A DNA stretch of 64,000 nt from contig JACSYO010001874.1 of the NCBI GenBank assembly GCA_016806645.1, forward strand, positions 333,501-397,500. The letters are read 5' to 3'. Positions within the stretch are counted from its first letter, which is position 1. Every line of letters starts with the position of its first letter. Below the pieces are notes generated by a model. That model was not told the DNA's origin and did no database searches. It was given only the letters and a program-made list of their open reading frames with translations. Made by a program: the position numbers and the translations under genes. Positions 30,497 to 51,277 of the stretch are shown piece by piece. The DNA comes from Ophiodon elongatus. Its lineage: Eukaryota > Chordata > Actinopteri > Perciformes > Hexagrammidae.

Positions 30497-30950
30497 TTTA
30501 GTACTCGAGATTGGTCTTGGTCTCGAGGCCACCTTTTGAAGGTTTCGTCTCGGGTTCGATAGCATTTTTACTTTGTCTCCGACAACAAGGACTTATTTCA
30601 TGACCAGTCAAGACCATAACTGCGTAGACACCATTAAATATCCTGTGCATTGTCGGGTTTATTTGTTAACATCATTACTGCTTGCTCATAGAAAACACAG
30701 GGACAATTCCCACTTACAATATTCAGCACTTCAATGGCTTTTGATTTATCAAGACTTTTCTCCCAGTACACTTATAGATGTAGTTAATATGGCAATGAAT
30801 GAGGTGAATGTTTTTTTTTTTTTCATATCAATATCAAGTTGAGGAGTGTTCAACATTTTATATTGAGTGTGCCATGCAGTGTGGAACTCGCCCTCCCTTA
30901 GTCTTGGTCATGGCTTGGTCTCGGTTTAAGTGGTCTTGAAAGCAACACTG
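30497..30950. mobile_element. GGTCTCG-rich dispersed repeat, probably a non-autonomous DNA element
   Basis: The left edge reads TTTAGTACTCGAGATTGGTC-TTGGTCTCGAGGCCAC and the right edge GTCTTGGTCATGGCTTGGTC-TCGGTTTAAGTGGTCTTG, ending AACACTG. The recurring GGTCTTGGTCTCG words at both edges are typical of a short dispersed repeat seen in many fish genomes. The interior is AT-rich and non-coding. The class is not certain. Confidence 0.55.
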
Positions 30951-31914
30951 CGGTGTGTATGTGTGTTAAAAATGCGGGAACAGCTAGTGTATCAGCATTA
31001 TTAAATGTTGAGAACCATTTTGGTTTTGGCCTATCACTTAATGTGAGTTTGGCTTTCTACAGTGTTCGGAGGCTGGCGGTCACATGGCGGTGCATTTGAG
31101 GTATTTCAAGGGTTCCTCTTGTAACACTAACCCTAAAGGCTACAGGTGAGATATTGATAGGTACATTTTGGGGCTTCTCTCGTTTCATCAATGTAATGAG
31201 CTACAAGCTAGATAAGTCAATCAAATATATATAAATATACACATCACACCAGCTCTTCAGCTTCAGCCAAGCCACATCATCATTAACTTACCACAAGCCT
31301 GTTTTCACCCAATGAGCAAGTTTTAACGTTTACTCCACAATCATAATAATAGGCTCCGTCTTTAATGACCACTATTTCATATAACAAAACTTGACCAGCG
31401 TTAATAAACTTGACACCCAGCGTCATCATTATTTGTTGCCTCAGAAAAATACTTTTCACGTTTCTCATTTCTTTCTCAAAAGGTACCACCCTTCTCAACT
31501 TTTGAAAATGTTCTGCTTTAAAGTCACACAGAGAGTATCTTTGTCCCTTGCAGCCACTTGCGATATTTTTCAAAAAAACACACCAAAAAGAAAAACAGGC
31601 AGGTTTGAAAAGTGGTGTGTGAATATATCATGGGGCTTTTATGCTATTGAATGTGGAGACATAGCGTTTGGAAGCAAAATGGAAAAGTAACATAAAAAGG
31701 TTAAAACAGTGAATAACTGCTCCAAGTAACATAAGTAAGAGAAATACTGCTTTGGAGATACATGATACGCAATGAGAAGTGGAAATGTGTTTGTGAAAAC
31801 TGTGGAGCAGTGATACTTGTGACGAGTCCTCCTCCGCGCTACATGGATTCCTCTGTAGACTCCTCACTTTGACCCTCTGTTCCCTCTATCTGCTTGAATG
31901 TTGTCTCTCTTTCC

Positions 31915-32060
31915 CTTCCTGACAGCGTAATTAACAGGACCGTGGGGTGCACCGCAAATTACCCACGGAGCAATGTGACAATCACGGTTCTATAGGCTCT
32001 ATAAGGCAACAGCAAACTCCCCTCCTCTTGGCTCCCTCAACCAGTCGGAACGCGTCATCG
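31915..32060. promoter_or_regulatory. Candidate conserved non-coding element
   Basis: Complex, repeat-free block with CAGCGTAATTAACAGGACCG, GCAAATTACCCACGGAGCAA and ACAATCACGGTTCTATAGGC. TAATTA and ACAAT cores are present. Regulatory role inferred from composition only. Confidence 0.25.
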
Positions 32061-32848
32061 TCACGGACTGGATGGGAGGCAGACCTCCTCACACTGACTG
32101 TTATTTAAGACGTTCTCCTCCACGCACGTGTTTCAGTGGCACACGGACAGGCAGGCGGGCTGAGAGGTGGTCTAATGCCTTAGGGAGTTTCACTGAGCCA
32201 TGTGAGAATATCAGAAGTGACACAAGCACACCTACCAGTGGTGGACTTATTGAATGTGAGTGAACGTGAATGGGACTAGCAGACGGGCAGTGGCACCTTC
32301 ACAAAAGGTGATGATGGGAGGTGTTGTCATATGAAGATGTGAGGATTAAAGAGAGGAAGAGAACAGGAGGGGAAGAAGGGAGCAATGTGACGAGGAAAGG
32401 AAGAACAGAAAGATGTATTGTGCCTCTGTTCTTCTCACCAGATACGCTGCAGTCAAATGTTGACTACCAGTTGAAACCAATTGCATTTGGCTTAATGAAT
32501 GGGGAAATTGAATACTGCTTAAGCTTTTATTCATGACTGTGTGATGTGACTAAAGCGCACAAGCGAAGAACAAAATGAAAGGTCCACAGTGAAAGGGAGA
32601 AAATGAAAGATGACGGAGAAATGAACACCTTCCTGATCTGGTCATTTTCTCACCTCTAATGCTTTTTTATTCCAAATAAGATCTTTGCTCCCTTATTGTC
32701 AGGGTGGGGGAGTTGCAAATGTAATAATAGAAGGTGGGCAACCTCGTAAAAAAAAATAATCTGCCTCAATTTCATAATTAATCTGTGCTTCGTTTTCACA
32801 CAATTAGCACGTTAATTAACCCAAAAGTGTCACCACTGTGTAGGGATA

Positions 32849-32853
32849 CGCGC

Positions 32854-32910
<57 letters not shown>
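32849..32910. repeat. (CG)n-(TG)n microsatellite
   Basis: Four CG units followed by TG dinucleotides, then a G-rich end. Confidence 0.98.
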
Positions 32911-32911
<1 letters not shown>

Positions 32912-33213
32912 TGGTGGGGGGGGGGCGGCAGAATGATTCTCATGGTGGAGGAAACTGAGGTGAAACAGAAGATGTGGTTGGAGATCAAAGAAGGCTAGAA
33001 GCAGGGAAAGGAGAAGGTTTGAGGGACACGAGGAGGAGAGGACAAAAACGGAAAGAATGAAACGGAGCTGTTCCCTGAATGCAGTGAAGAGCAAAGAAGA
33101 CGTGCAGAGAGGAACAGTAGGTAAGAGATGGTAGAAACTATACCTGTGTTCTTTCATGTGTGAGAGAGTTTTTCCCCGTGTTTGTGCACCTATGGTTGAG
33201 TGTGTGTGAGACT

Positions 33214-33216
<3 letters not shown>

Positions 33217-33249
<33 letters not shown>

Positions 33250-33347
33250 CACGGGGGGAAGGAAGTAAAAGTTACTCCAGCTGTACTTCTGTTTCAACTC
33301 TCTCCTCCAACGTCTCCAGACGACTCAGAGCCATGTCAGCTCACACT

Positions 33348-33378
<31 letters not shown>

Positions 33379-33393
33379 ACACACACACACACA
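33217..33393. repeat. Two short inverted dinucleotide arrays: (TG)n then (CA)n
   Basis: TG at 33217-33247 and CA at 33345-33393, about 97 bp apart on the same strand, so complementary to each other. Confidence 0.95.
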
Positions 33394-34191
33394 ATCTGTA
33401 CATCGGTGACTATGGGAGTGCCTGTCAGGTCTGGCGAGAGGGGCAGAGAGTGGGGGGTGCAGAGCATTTGGTCCCCAGAACACCTCGCAGGTCCACCTCG
33501 TTAATCTCCATGACGACAGAGATGCTAAGGCAGCAAATTAGTAGCGAGTTGAAAAAACTGTCACAGGGGAAGCTCATGAAAGAACATAGACTCCAAACTA
33601 CAGAGGTAGTTTTTAGTTAAACACACACACACACACACACACTCCACTTATAATAGCTGCACTCACAAGCAGTTTTCATATAACCTTTTCTCTGCCCTTA
33701 ACAGGCAATAATGGCTTCTCAATGATGAAGCTTACCTATACATTATAATGCACTTTTCCAATTTCCAAGTTTTTTGATAATGCATTACATTGTTCCAGGA
33801 GTGCAACAGTATATCAGGGGCTATATATTTGATCTACCTACATTATACGGTATATAAAATCATCGATAACTTTCTCAGTGTTAATTCTCCACATCTGCAG
33901 CAGCATCAGAGCATCACATGGTACTTGGTGTTTGACTTCATCCAGGCCAAGCTATAAACATTCCCATTAAGTGACAGATAGCCAGGTGTTTCTTGTTCGG
34001 AGTGATTCTATGTTATTTGTCACTGTGGCTCCAGAAAGATTTGTCTCGTTTTACACTTAGTCTATAAAGTTTTATCTGTAATGTCGACTGTTTTCTACGT
34101 CAAAGATTTCCAAGATGTAGCCAAGTGGTAAATTGCACAACAGCTGGTCCGGGCAGTCAAAAAGAGCTCTTCATTTCACCTGTGTGTCTCA

Positions 34192-34195
<4 letters not shown>
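33394..34195. other. Intron sequence without recognised genes
   Basis: A short CA run at 33620-33642; otherwise unique AT-rich sequence. Confidence 0.45.

Positions 34196-34254
<59 letters not shown>
34196..34254. repeat. (GT)n microsatellite, 59 bp
   Basis: Uninterrupted GT dinucleotides, about 190 bp past the exon O donor. Confidence 0.99.
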
Positions 34255-34255
<1 letters not shown>

Positions 34256-34439
34256 GTATCTGCTCGTGTTCATATCAACTGTGTGCAGGAAGAACACAAT
34301 TGCAACAGTAGCGGTGTCAAACCGAGAGGTGAAAAAAAACACGAGGACACGAGACACATTCACCGAAATGCATCACCAACACAGACTCACTCTCACTCAC
34401 ACGAACACACACAGAGTGGAAGAGCTGCGCCTCACTCAC

Positions 34440-43087
<8,648 letters not shown>

Positions 43088-44297
43088 CTGACAGAAAGGG
43101 AAACAGACACGGGATGTTTAAAAAAAAAAAAAAGAAGGAAAAAAATAGCAAGAAAACACACCTATACACACACATTTTGTACACAGCTGCAGGATCTCTA
43201 AAGAAATAATAATAAAAAAAAGAGATAGGCGTGCGCAGACAGAAAAAAAGTGGGGGTAAAACAGGGAGCATTAGAATGATTAAGAAGAAGTTACATCTTT
43301 CTTGGAAGGCGGAAGGCGGTAGAGGCAGCCGGTGGGAGTTCAAATGAGAAAAAGGGAACATAAACTAAAAAATAAACACATTTATCCTGGTTACACACAC
43401 ACACACATATATACAGAGAGAAAATGAGGATGGCAGAGATAAAGAGAGAGAATGAAACAGAAGAGCGAGACACACTCCGGCAGCAGCAACATCTAAATAG
43501 AAAGCTCCAAGAACTATGTATCCCCGACGGAGCCCAGAAATAAGGACAGAGTGTATTTTCTCTCCCTTCATCCTCCCTCTGCAGCCATCCCTCGCTCCAT
43601 CCCTCCCCTCCCCTCCCCTCACCTCCCATCCCTCCATCCATCCCCAAGGACCATAGATCCGCCTCATCATATTTTCATTAGGGCCTTGGAAGATTGAAAC
43701 GTCGGAAAAGCGATTAGGAGATGTGGAGAGCAGAGCGGAAAGATGGCGATATTCTCTCCTTTTATCTGTCATACATAGGAGATTATGCATTGCTCTTTTC
43801 CCTTTTCCCCCCCTCTCCCTCTTTTTCCCCCTCCTGTGCAGTCTGGCGCTCGGGCGACAAAAAGGCCACGACTCCTTTAATAGACACTTCAGAATGGATT
43901 TGAGGCAACAAAAGAGGGAACTGAATAACGCTTGATATTGTTCTGTTCGTCTTTGTGCGCTCTGTGAAGCAGAGTAAGGCTATTTAGCATTTGCCTGAAA
44001 AATTTAAAGAAGAGAGCAAGGAGGGGGGCATTGGGGCGCGGGGGTGCTTTGCTTTTATCTGATAGATACAGTACGTCAATTAGGCCAGCAACAAATCAAA
44101 AATCAAATAAAGAAACTAGAGTAACTCGAGTATTAGGACGGAGAGATTGGGAAAAAAAAGTAAGCCAATATTCATCAGGCCAATGTGTCTGCAAATCCAA
44201 ACGTTCACAGCACAGACGAAGAGAAGTTCCTGCTGATAATTTTAGAAACCTCTCCAATGCACCGTTTTACCTCAACCTACAATCTTGTGTGTCTCCC

Positions 44298-44299
<2 letters not shown>
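43088..44299. other. Upstream intron next to exon A
   Basis: Poly-A tracts (43120-43150) and CCATCC-type runs (43560-43640). A complex block at 43645-43735 (CATCATATTTTCATTAGGGC) could be conserved. No exon recognised. Confidence 0.45.

Positions 44300-44373
<74 letters not shown>
44300..44373. repeat. (TG)n microsatellite, 74 bp
   Basis: Uninterrupted TG dinucleotides. Confidence 0.99.
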
Positions 44374-44380
<7 letters not shown>

Positions 44381-47300
44381 TCTCTATTCTACTGTGTATT
44401 ACGCCTTGCAGAGAGGGGGTGGAAAACGGATCCTTGTGATGAATCGATCGCAGAGAAAATGTAGGCACTGCGATGAGCAAATAAAAATCAGCAGGGGGTT
44501 CTGGGTTAAAAAAAAATTGTGAAAGCATGACTTATAAATTTGACAAGAAGCTAGAAGGAAAATAATTTAAAAAAAAAAAAAAGGTTTAGGAAAACATAAG
44601 AAAGAGATATCAACAGGAAGCCTAACAGCAAGGCAAGAGGGAGGGAGAGCGGGTGACAACGAGAGTGAGTGAGTGAGAGAGTCAGATGGGGGTGGGAGGG
44701 GGGCGGGACAGAAAAATTGTATGAAAGAGGGACAGAGGAGGATGAGGAATTGCACGAAAGTATTGACGGGGTGAAAGGAGAAAACAAACAATATGTCATC
44801 CAAGAGCACTGCACACAGTGATTAAAAAGAGTGCACGGCAGAAAAAAAAATCGGATAAAAATGAAACATGAGAACGGTTTCTTTTTGACCCGCCGAACCC
44901 GTGATGTTTCCTAGTAAGCTCGACCCTCGGGTTGTGGGTCAACCCGCACATCAACAACTCCCCCCCCCAGAATGAGGCCGTCCTGCTTTAGACCAATCAG
45001 AAAGCCACTTCATCAAAATCCAGTGTCCAGAGTATCATATGAGACATTACACGAGACAGATTTCAGTGTAAGACAACACAAACATTTAATACCAAAAGCA
45101 TTCGCCTCTATACATGTAAACCTCGATCTATATCGACCCCAGTTCGATCAAGGTCAGGTCAAACGATCAGGTGTAATCTTGTCGTGTCAAAGGTGTGATT
45201 AGCAACGGTAACGGTGGCTCTGCTATATTCAAGTGTCCCAGTAAGTCATGGCAGTGTGCAAGACCCTGAAACTGAAGCAGTGAAATGGAATTCAGCCGAG
45301 ATGGATTTGATATGTACACCTGTGCTTTCCTACGGCGAGATGTCAAAATGACAAATATCCTAAAGCATCCTTAATTTATCTGACTTTGCACAAGTGATGA
45401 ATGTTATCCCTGTAAAAGCACCGTGGATTGTCTCCTGATCAACGGCCGTCGTTCGACACAGTTTGAATGAGCGCAACATTCAGAAAAATAAAAGAAAACG
45501 GGTAATTTGATCTGCATTAAGAACACCGTGCCGATCGAGTACGGATTTTAAATTAATTTACAGTCCAAAATGCCGAGGGCAGCTACCGTTGTTCACATGT
45601 AGTTTATTTTTTTATTCCATTCGAGTCATCCACCTTACAACACAAGTATATAATCCATGGGTGAGGAAGAGACATAACAGACTCTATTCTTCCCCATGTC
45701 AATGACACCAGCAGGATAATTAAAACGTACCATTTGCATGGCGCAGGGCTGGTGCTAAAAAACAGTGTTTCTATAAAACGCCAATCCAGACGACTCCCGC
45801 TGCCGACTCAACAGGGAAGAAGTATTTTAGTGTAGCCTGAGACAGATTAGTGATGCCGTCTCCAACGCAGATATTGTGCACTCTCACCTTTTCTTTTCTC
45901 GCTCTCTCTTTCTCTTGCCTGTGTCGGACAGGATTCACTCAACGATAACCAGAGACACAGAGCATACATTCGAACACTAGACGCAAAGAAAGACTCAGAA
46001 ACCCAATATGGTCAGTCGTGGGTTCAGCGAAACGGTTTCATTTCAAGTGCGTGTTATGTAGAGCAAAGTAAAGAGCAAGAGGGTGTGAATGAACCCTTTG
46101 AAAAAACAGTGAACGTGTTTCTTCACAGTGCTGGCCTGGACACATGTGGGTCATTATAGACACACCAGTATGAGTCGGTTATGGTAAAGTTTGCAAGCTG
46201 GGAAAGTGTGAGAGAGAGAGAGAGAGAGAACGAAGGAAGAGATTGAACAAGAGGGAGAAATCACTTTTTGAGGGGGGGTGGGAGAGTGGGGGCGGGGGGC
46301 GTTGAGAAAGAAGGGGAGGAGAGATTAGCGTCATTAAAGAGCCCTAATCCTCTGACTAGCGTGGCTGGCGCTAAAATGGAGGATCACACGGCTTTTTAAC
46401 GGCGTCTTTGTCAGTCGGCCGCGAGGGGACCTGGCAAGACAAGGCCGAACGGCAGACTGGGAGAAACTGGAGGATGGGGATGGGGGAGCGAGGAAAATTT
46501 CAATGAAAAGTTAAATTAGAGAAGAATCCTCGAGAGAAGATGGGGAGGATGGCTGGTTGAGGGAGGAGGGGGGGGTTGGAGAGGAAAAAAAGGAGGGAGA
46601 AAAAGTAGTTTGGTTGGGGGGAGAGAAAGAGAAATAAGCAGGAGCAGGCGGACGCCGACACACGCTGTTCAAACCCCCGTCTCCTCCTCCTCCTTTCTGT
46701 TCTTCTCTGGCGAATGAAAACGAACGAGAGGAGCGAAGTGGAGGACCACAGGGCCCCGACTGCTCCGCTGCCGCTTTATCTCTCACACTGCAGTCCTCTC
46801 CTTTCCCATCCATTCCCTCTATCCTTCATCCCTCCCTCTGTCCCCAGCAGTCCCTCTACTCTTCTGTCTTCATCTCTCTTCCACTACCTCCCTCCCTCGC
46901 TCCCTCCCTCCGTCAGCTTTCATGTTGTTACTCATTATAGCGCTGACGTCTCTCCCTCCGTCCGTCCCCCCATCTCTCCAGCAGTCTCTCCCCTACTGGT
47001 GTTGGCCTTCACCCCCGTGTTCTCGGCCTGGACGGGACCGAGGGAGAGAGAGGGGGGAGGACGTTCCAGATGGACAGACTCTGAACTCCAGAGGAGAGGG
47101 AAGAGATGTCGGTATGAAAGGGGAGACAAGAAAGAGGAGACGAGAGGAGAGGAGAGAAGAAACCAGGGGTCTGTGATGAGAAATGGAAAAGACCAGAAAG
47201 GAACTAAACGGACCGCCTGAGTCTACCTGAAATGGCAGACGAACACAAACACACGCACACACATCCAAACAACACACACACACACACACAAACACACACT

Positions 47301-48675
47301 CCCCGCATGTCTCTCTAATAGGCCAGACAGTGTGGCAACGTGTGGAGGACACAGCCTTGGTGAAACACTCTAATGAAGAGACACACACGCTGATCAATCT
47401 CTCTTCATGTTTCTGCATCCCCCGTCTACTTGCCCCCTATCTAAACTCAGTTGCTTTGTCATGACTGTCACACAGAGGGAAATGGCATCAAAGCGGCAGA
47501 GTTTATAAGATGGAACTCTTGGTAAAATAAACTTTGGAGACTATTGTGATCTTCAGATTTAATGATTGTGAACGTTTCAACAAAATGTAACAAATGGAAG
47601 AAATCAAAAACTAGCATGGCATTTCTTTATTTTTATATCGCACACAAGGTCGTAAAAACTGGCTAACTAAACGACTCGATGGGCTGACATGGAACCAGCA
47701 CTCAAGAAAATTAGTTCAATTAGTTCGCTCTGGATAACAGCGGCTGCTAAATGCCCGAAATGGAAATATAATCCATGTATGTCGTGCTTTCTCTCGTTTC
47801 TCTTGCTTTGATGTTCGAATCAAAGGAGCTCAGATGGTAAGCAGCAAAAAGAAGAAAAAAAAGGTTTCGACTCCCAGTGCTGCTACTGCAAGTGCTAAAA
47901 CTGCCTACTACCTACTTTTACGTGCAGAAAACTCAGAGTTAACATTATAAATGAATAACACAAAAAGTGATCTGATAAGTTAAACATGCAATCAATTGAC
48001 TGTCAAAATAAATTACTTTCCTTAAGATGACAAACATCCCAAGGACAAATATGTATTGGAAGCAAAGACTTGGGTGGAATGTTTAAATATTCTTGTATCA
48101 AAGGAATTATCAAAGGTTTTTACCATACCTTTCATCCTTACTTTAATCTAATTCAGAATGAGCAAGGACTGTCCTCATTAGGAGTTAAACAAAAAATATG
48201 CAAACAGGGCTCTTACTCCAAATATCAACAATGTAAACTGAAGTAATGGTGTCATGGAAAACTGCTTTCTGAAAAGTTAAACGGATGTGTTCACCTCGGG
48301 TAGAGCAGTCTACCAGCTCAAATTTGAATCCTTCTACCAGCCTGTCTTTCTCTCCCCGTCCTGCTTCCCTTCCTTCAACTTCCAGACCGCTTAACTCTCC
48401 TTTCCACCTTTCTGTTTGGCCATCGGCCCAAACCGCCACCTTTCCCAGCGAGACCCTTGCTGACCTCCTCTCCCTCCATCCCGCTCTCTCGCTTCATCCC
48501 TCCCTCCACGGCTCCCCAGGCCCCCTCCGATGGCCCCAGGCTGCTCCAGGCGGGCGCACACACACACACACACACCATAGGGGGCAGAAAAACAACTTCC
48601 ATCCTTGGCTCTCACTGGGCAGCCAGGCACAAACTCTCTCTCTTATCCCACCCCCCCACTCCCTACCCCCCTCTC
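44374..48675. other. Intron sequence without recognised genes
   Basis: Unique sequence with purine-rich patches (46255-46320, 46540-46640) and CCTCC/CTCC-rich patches (46680-46990, 48350-48540). No array over 30 bp and no coding similarity. Confidence 0.45.
46325..46450. promoter_or_regulatory. Candidate conserved non-coding element
   Basis: Repeat-free block with ATTAGCGTCATTAAAGAGCC, CTAATCCTCTGACTAGCGTG and GGCTTTTTAACGGCGTCTTT. TAATCC is a bicoid/OTX-type homeodomain site. It stands out from the purine-rich DNA on both sides. Function inferred only. Confidence 0.3.
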
Positions 48676-48688
48676 TGACACACACACA

Positions 48689-48722
<34 letters not shown>
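48676..48722. repeat. (CA)n microsatellite, 47 bp
   Basis: CA dinucleotides with one AAAC interruption. Confidence 0.97.
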
Positions 48723-49597
<875 letters not shown>

Positions 49598-50434
49598 CAG
49601 GCTGTGGGGACCCTCACCTTCTGCCCTGGGAATGGGTCCGGCTGCTTTGGAAGCTTTTGGGCGCCAACTGTTCCATATGGGCAGAGTGTGTTTGTGTGCG
49701 AGTGTGTGTGTGTGTTTGAGGGCAGAAGGTTAGGGGCAGGGGGCTAAGGATGGGGGTGGGTGGACAGTGAGCTGGCAGATGACAAGTTTGTCCAGACCAC
49801 ACAGCATAATATACTGTATACAAACAACACACACACACACAAAGAAGACGTAAAGAACAGTGCAGGGTTCAAAGACAAGGTCAGTACGGCTTACCGAATG
49901 AATGAAGTACAGAGTCAGAAGTTTATCTGAGACAAGAGTCAAGCAGACGGAATACAAAGGCAAACTTACGGAATTGTTTTTGTTTGTCTCCGGTGGCTTT
50001 AAAACCAATGCAACATACAACAACTCTCCTTAGAACCTTTATTCGGTCACTATTAGTTTTCTTTTATGCTATCACACATTTTCAAATTTATTTTCCAGAT
50101 GACAACAAATATCCAAGGCAGTATGTTAAACACCCGTGTTGTCATGGTTGTAATTATGAGAAAACTAATGAAAATTGGGAAGCATTGAATGCTGCTGCAT
50201 GTACAGCTGAAACATTTAGCGGATTAATCGATTACATGAAATGAATCAGCAATTGTTGAAACATCACTTTTCAAACAAAAATGCCAAACACTTACTGGTT
50301 CCCACTTCTTAAAATGTGAGTATTTGCTGCTTTTATTTGTCAAAACTGAATATCTTTGAGTTCTGGACTGTTAGTTGGATTGTGGGAAATAGTGATGGCC
50401 ATTTTTTCTTTTTTTTTTCTTCCATATTATAGAC

Positions 50435-51269
50435 CAGCGATTTTCAACCACTGTGCACACCAGTGTGCCATGAGAGATCGTCAGGTGTGCCGTGGGAAAA
50501 TGTCCAATTTCACTTAATCGGTCCAAAAAAATATTATGAGTTTTCGCAAATAATTTTCCATTGTTGAGCGTCTGAGCCTGCAATATAGTGGCTGGCCTAG
50601 CGATTAAATACTCTTCCAGGCCAGTGGGTGGCAGTAGGTAGCGCAATAATGACCTTGTTAATTTAAGATAGTAGAACTAAATGATGCGCGGGAGAGGTTG
50701 TGGTGAAGAACGGCGATGGAGAAATATTTAAAAAAGAAAAATGTGGACTCTGAACTGGGCCCTGGGTAACCGTCTAACCAGATGAAAAGCCCAGTACGAG
50801 TGGTGGTAAAAAAAAAAAAAAAAAACTGAGCTCGAGGCAGTACAGTGAAGTTACCTTTCGTTTGGATTCACTTTCACCGGGGATCCGACTGCATCGATTC
50901 CGTTATGCTTGGTGTGGGGAAAAGCTATCAAACAGCGCCGTGGTCCCAAGCAAGCTGTGACGTCATCTCGAGACCAAACACCGTCACTTAGCAACAAGAA
51001 CAGGGACTATTGTGCTCGCCTGCGCACACAAACTGAGAAACAGGTAACTTTTATGAGGAAATCCACAAATGTGTCTGAGAAAGCTCTCAAAGCTACTTAG
51101 TAGCTGAACTGGTGGCCAAATCAAAAAGCCCACACACTGTGGCAGAGACATTAATACTACCTGCCTGCAAAGCCATTGTGAACTAGATGCTTTTTTGGTT
51201 GTTGGTGTGCCGCGGGATTCTTTTATTGTAAAAAATGTGCCGTGGTTCAAAAAAGGTTGAAAAACACTG
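50435..51269 (+). mobile_element. Non-autonomous hAT-type DNA transposon with 8-bp target duplication
   Basis: The left end CAGCGATTTTCAACCA and the reverse complement of the right end (CAGTGTTTTTCAACCT) form terminal inverted repeats of about 16 bp with CAG/CTG termini. They are flanked by TTATAGAC (50427-50434) and TTATAGAT (51270-51277), an 8-bp duplication with one mismatch, the length typical of hAT elements. GTGTGCCGTGGGAAAAT near the left end and GTGCCGCGGGATTC near the right are further shared words. Length 835 bp. The interior carries a broken transposase remnant, so it is probably a deletion derivative. Confidence 0.85.
50717..51185 (+). pseudogene. Decayed hAT (Buster/ZBED5-like) transposase fragment
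   Basis: Reading through stops and frameshifts gives MEKYLKKK near 50718, then a BED-finger-like stretch around 50900-51000 (WCGEKLSN, VVPSKL, RHLETKH-like), then SEKALKAT near 51077 and AELVAKSKSPHTVAET with LILPACKAIVN at about 51104-51183. These match the N-terminal part of hAT transposases of the ZBED5/Buster group (family knowledge from memory). At least two stops and a frameshift are present, and the catalytic core and dimerisation region are absent. Not functional. Confidence 0.7.
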
Positions 51270-51277
51270 TTATAGAT

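Noticed and set aside
44880..44960. Possible inverted repeat around GACCCGCCGAACCCG ... CGGGTTGTGGGTCA
   Set aside because: Arms are short and mismatched, and no element ends or target duplication could be defined.
46714..47220. 168-codon open frame rich in Ser, Pro and Arg
   Set aside because: Pyrimidine-rich then purine-rich low complexity; no family similarity and inside the znf423 intron.
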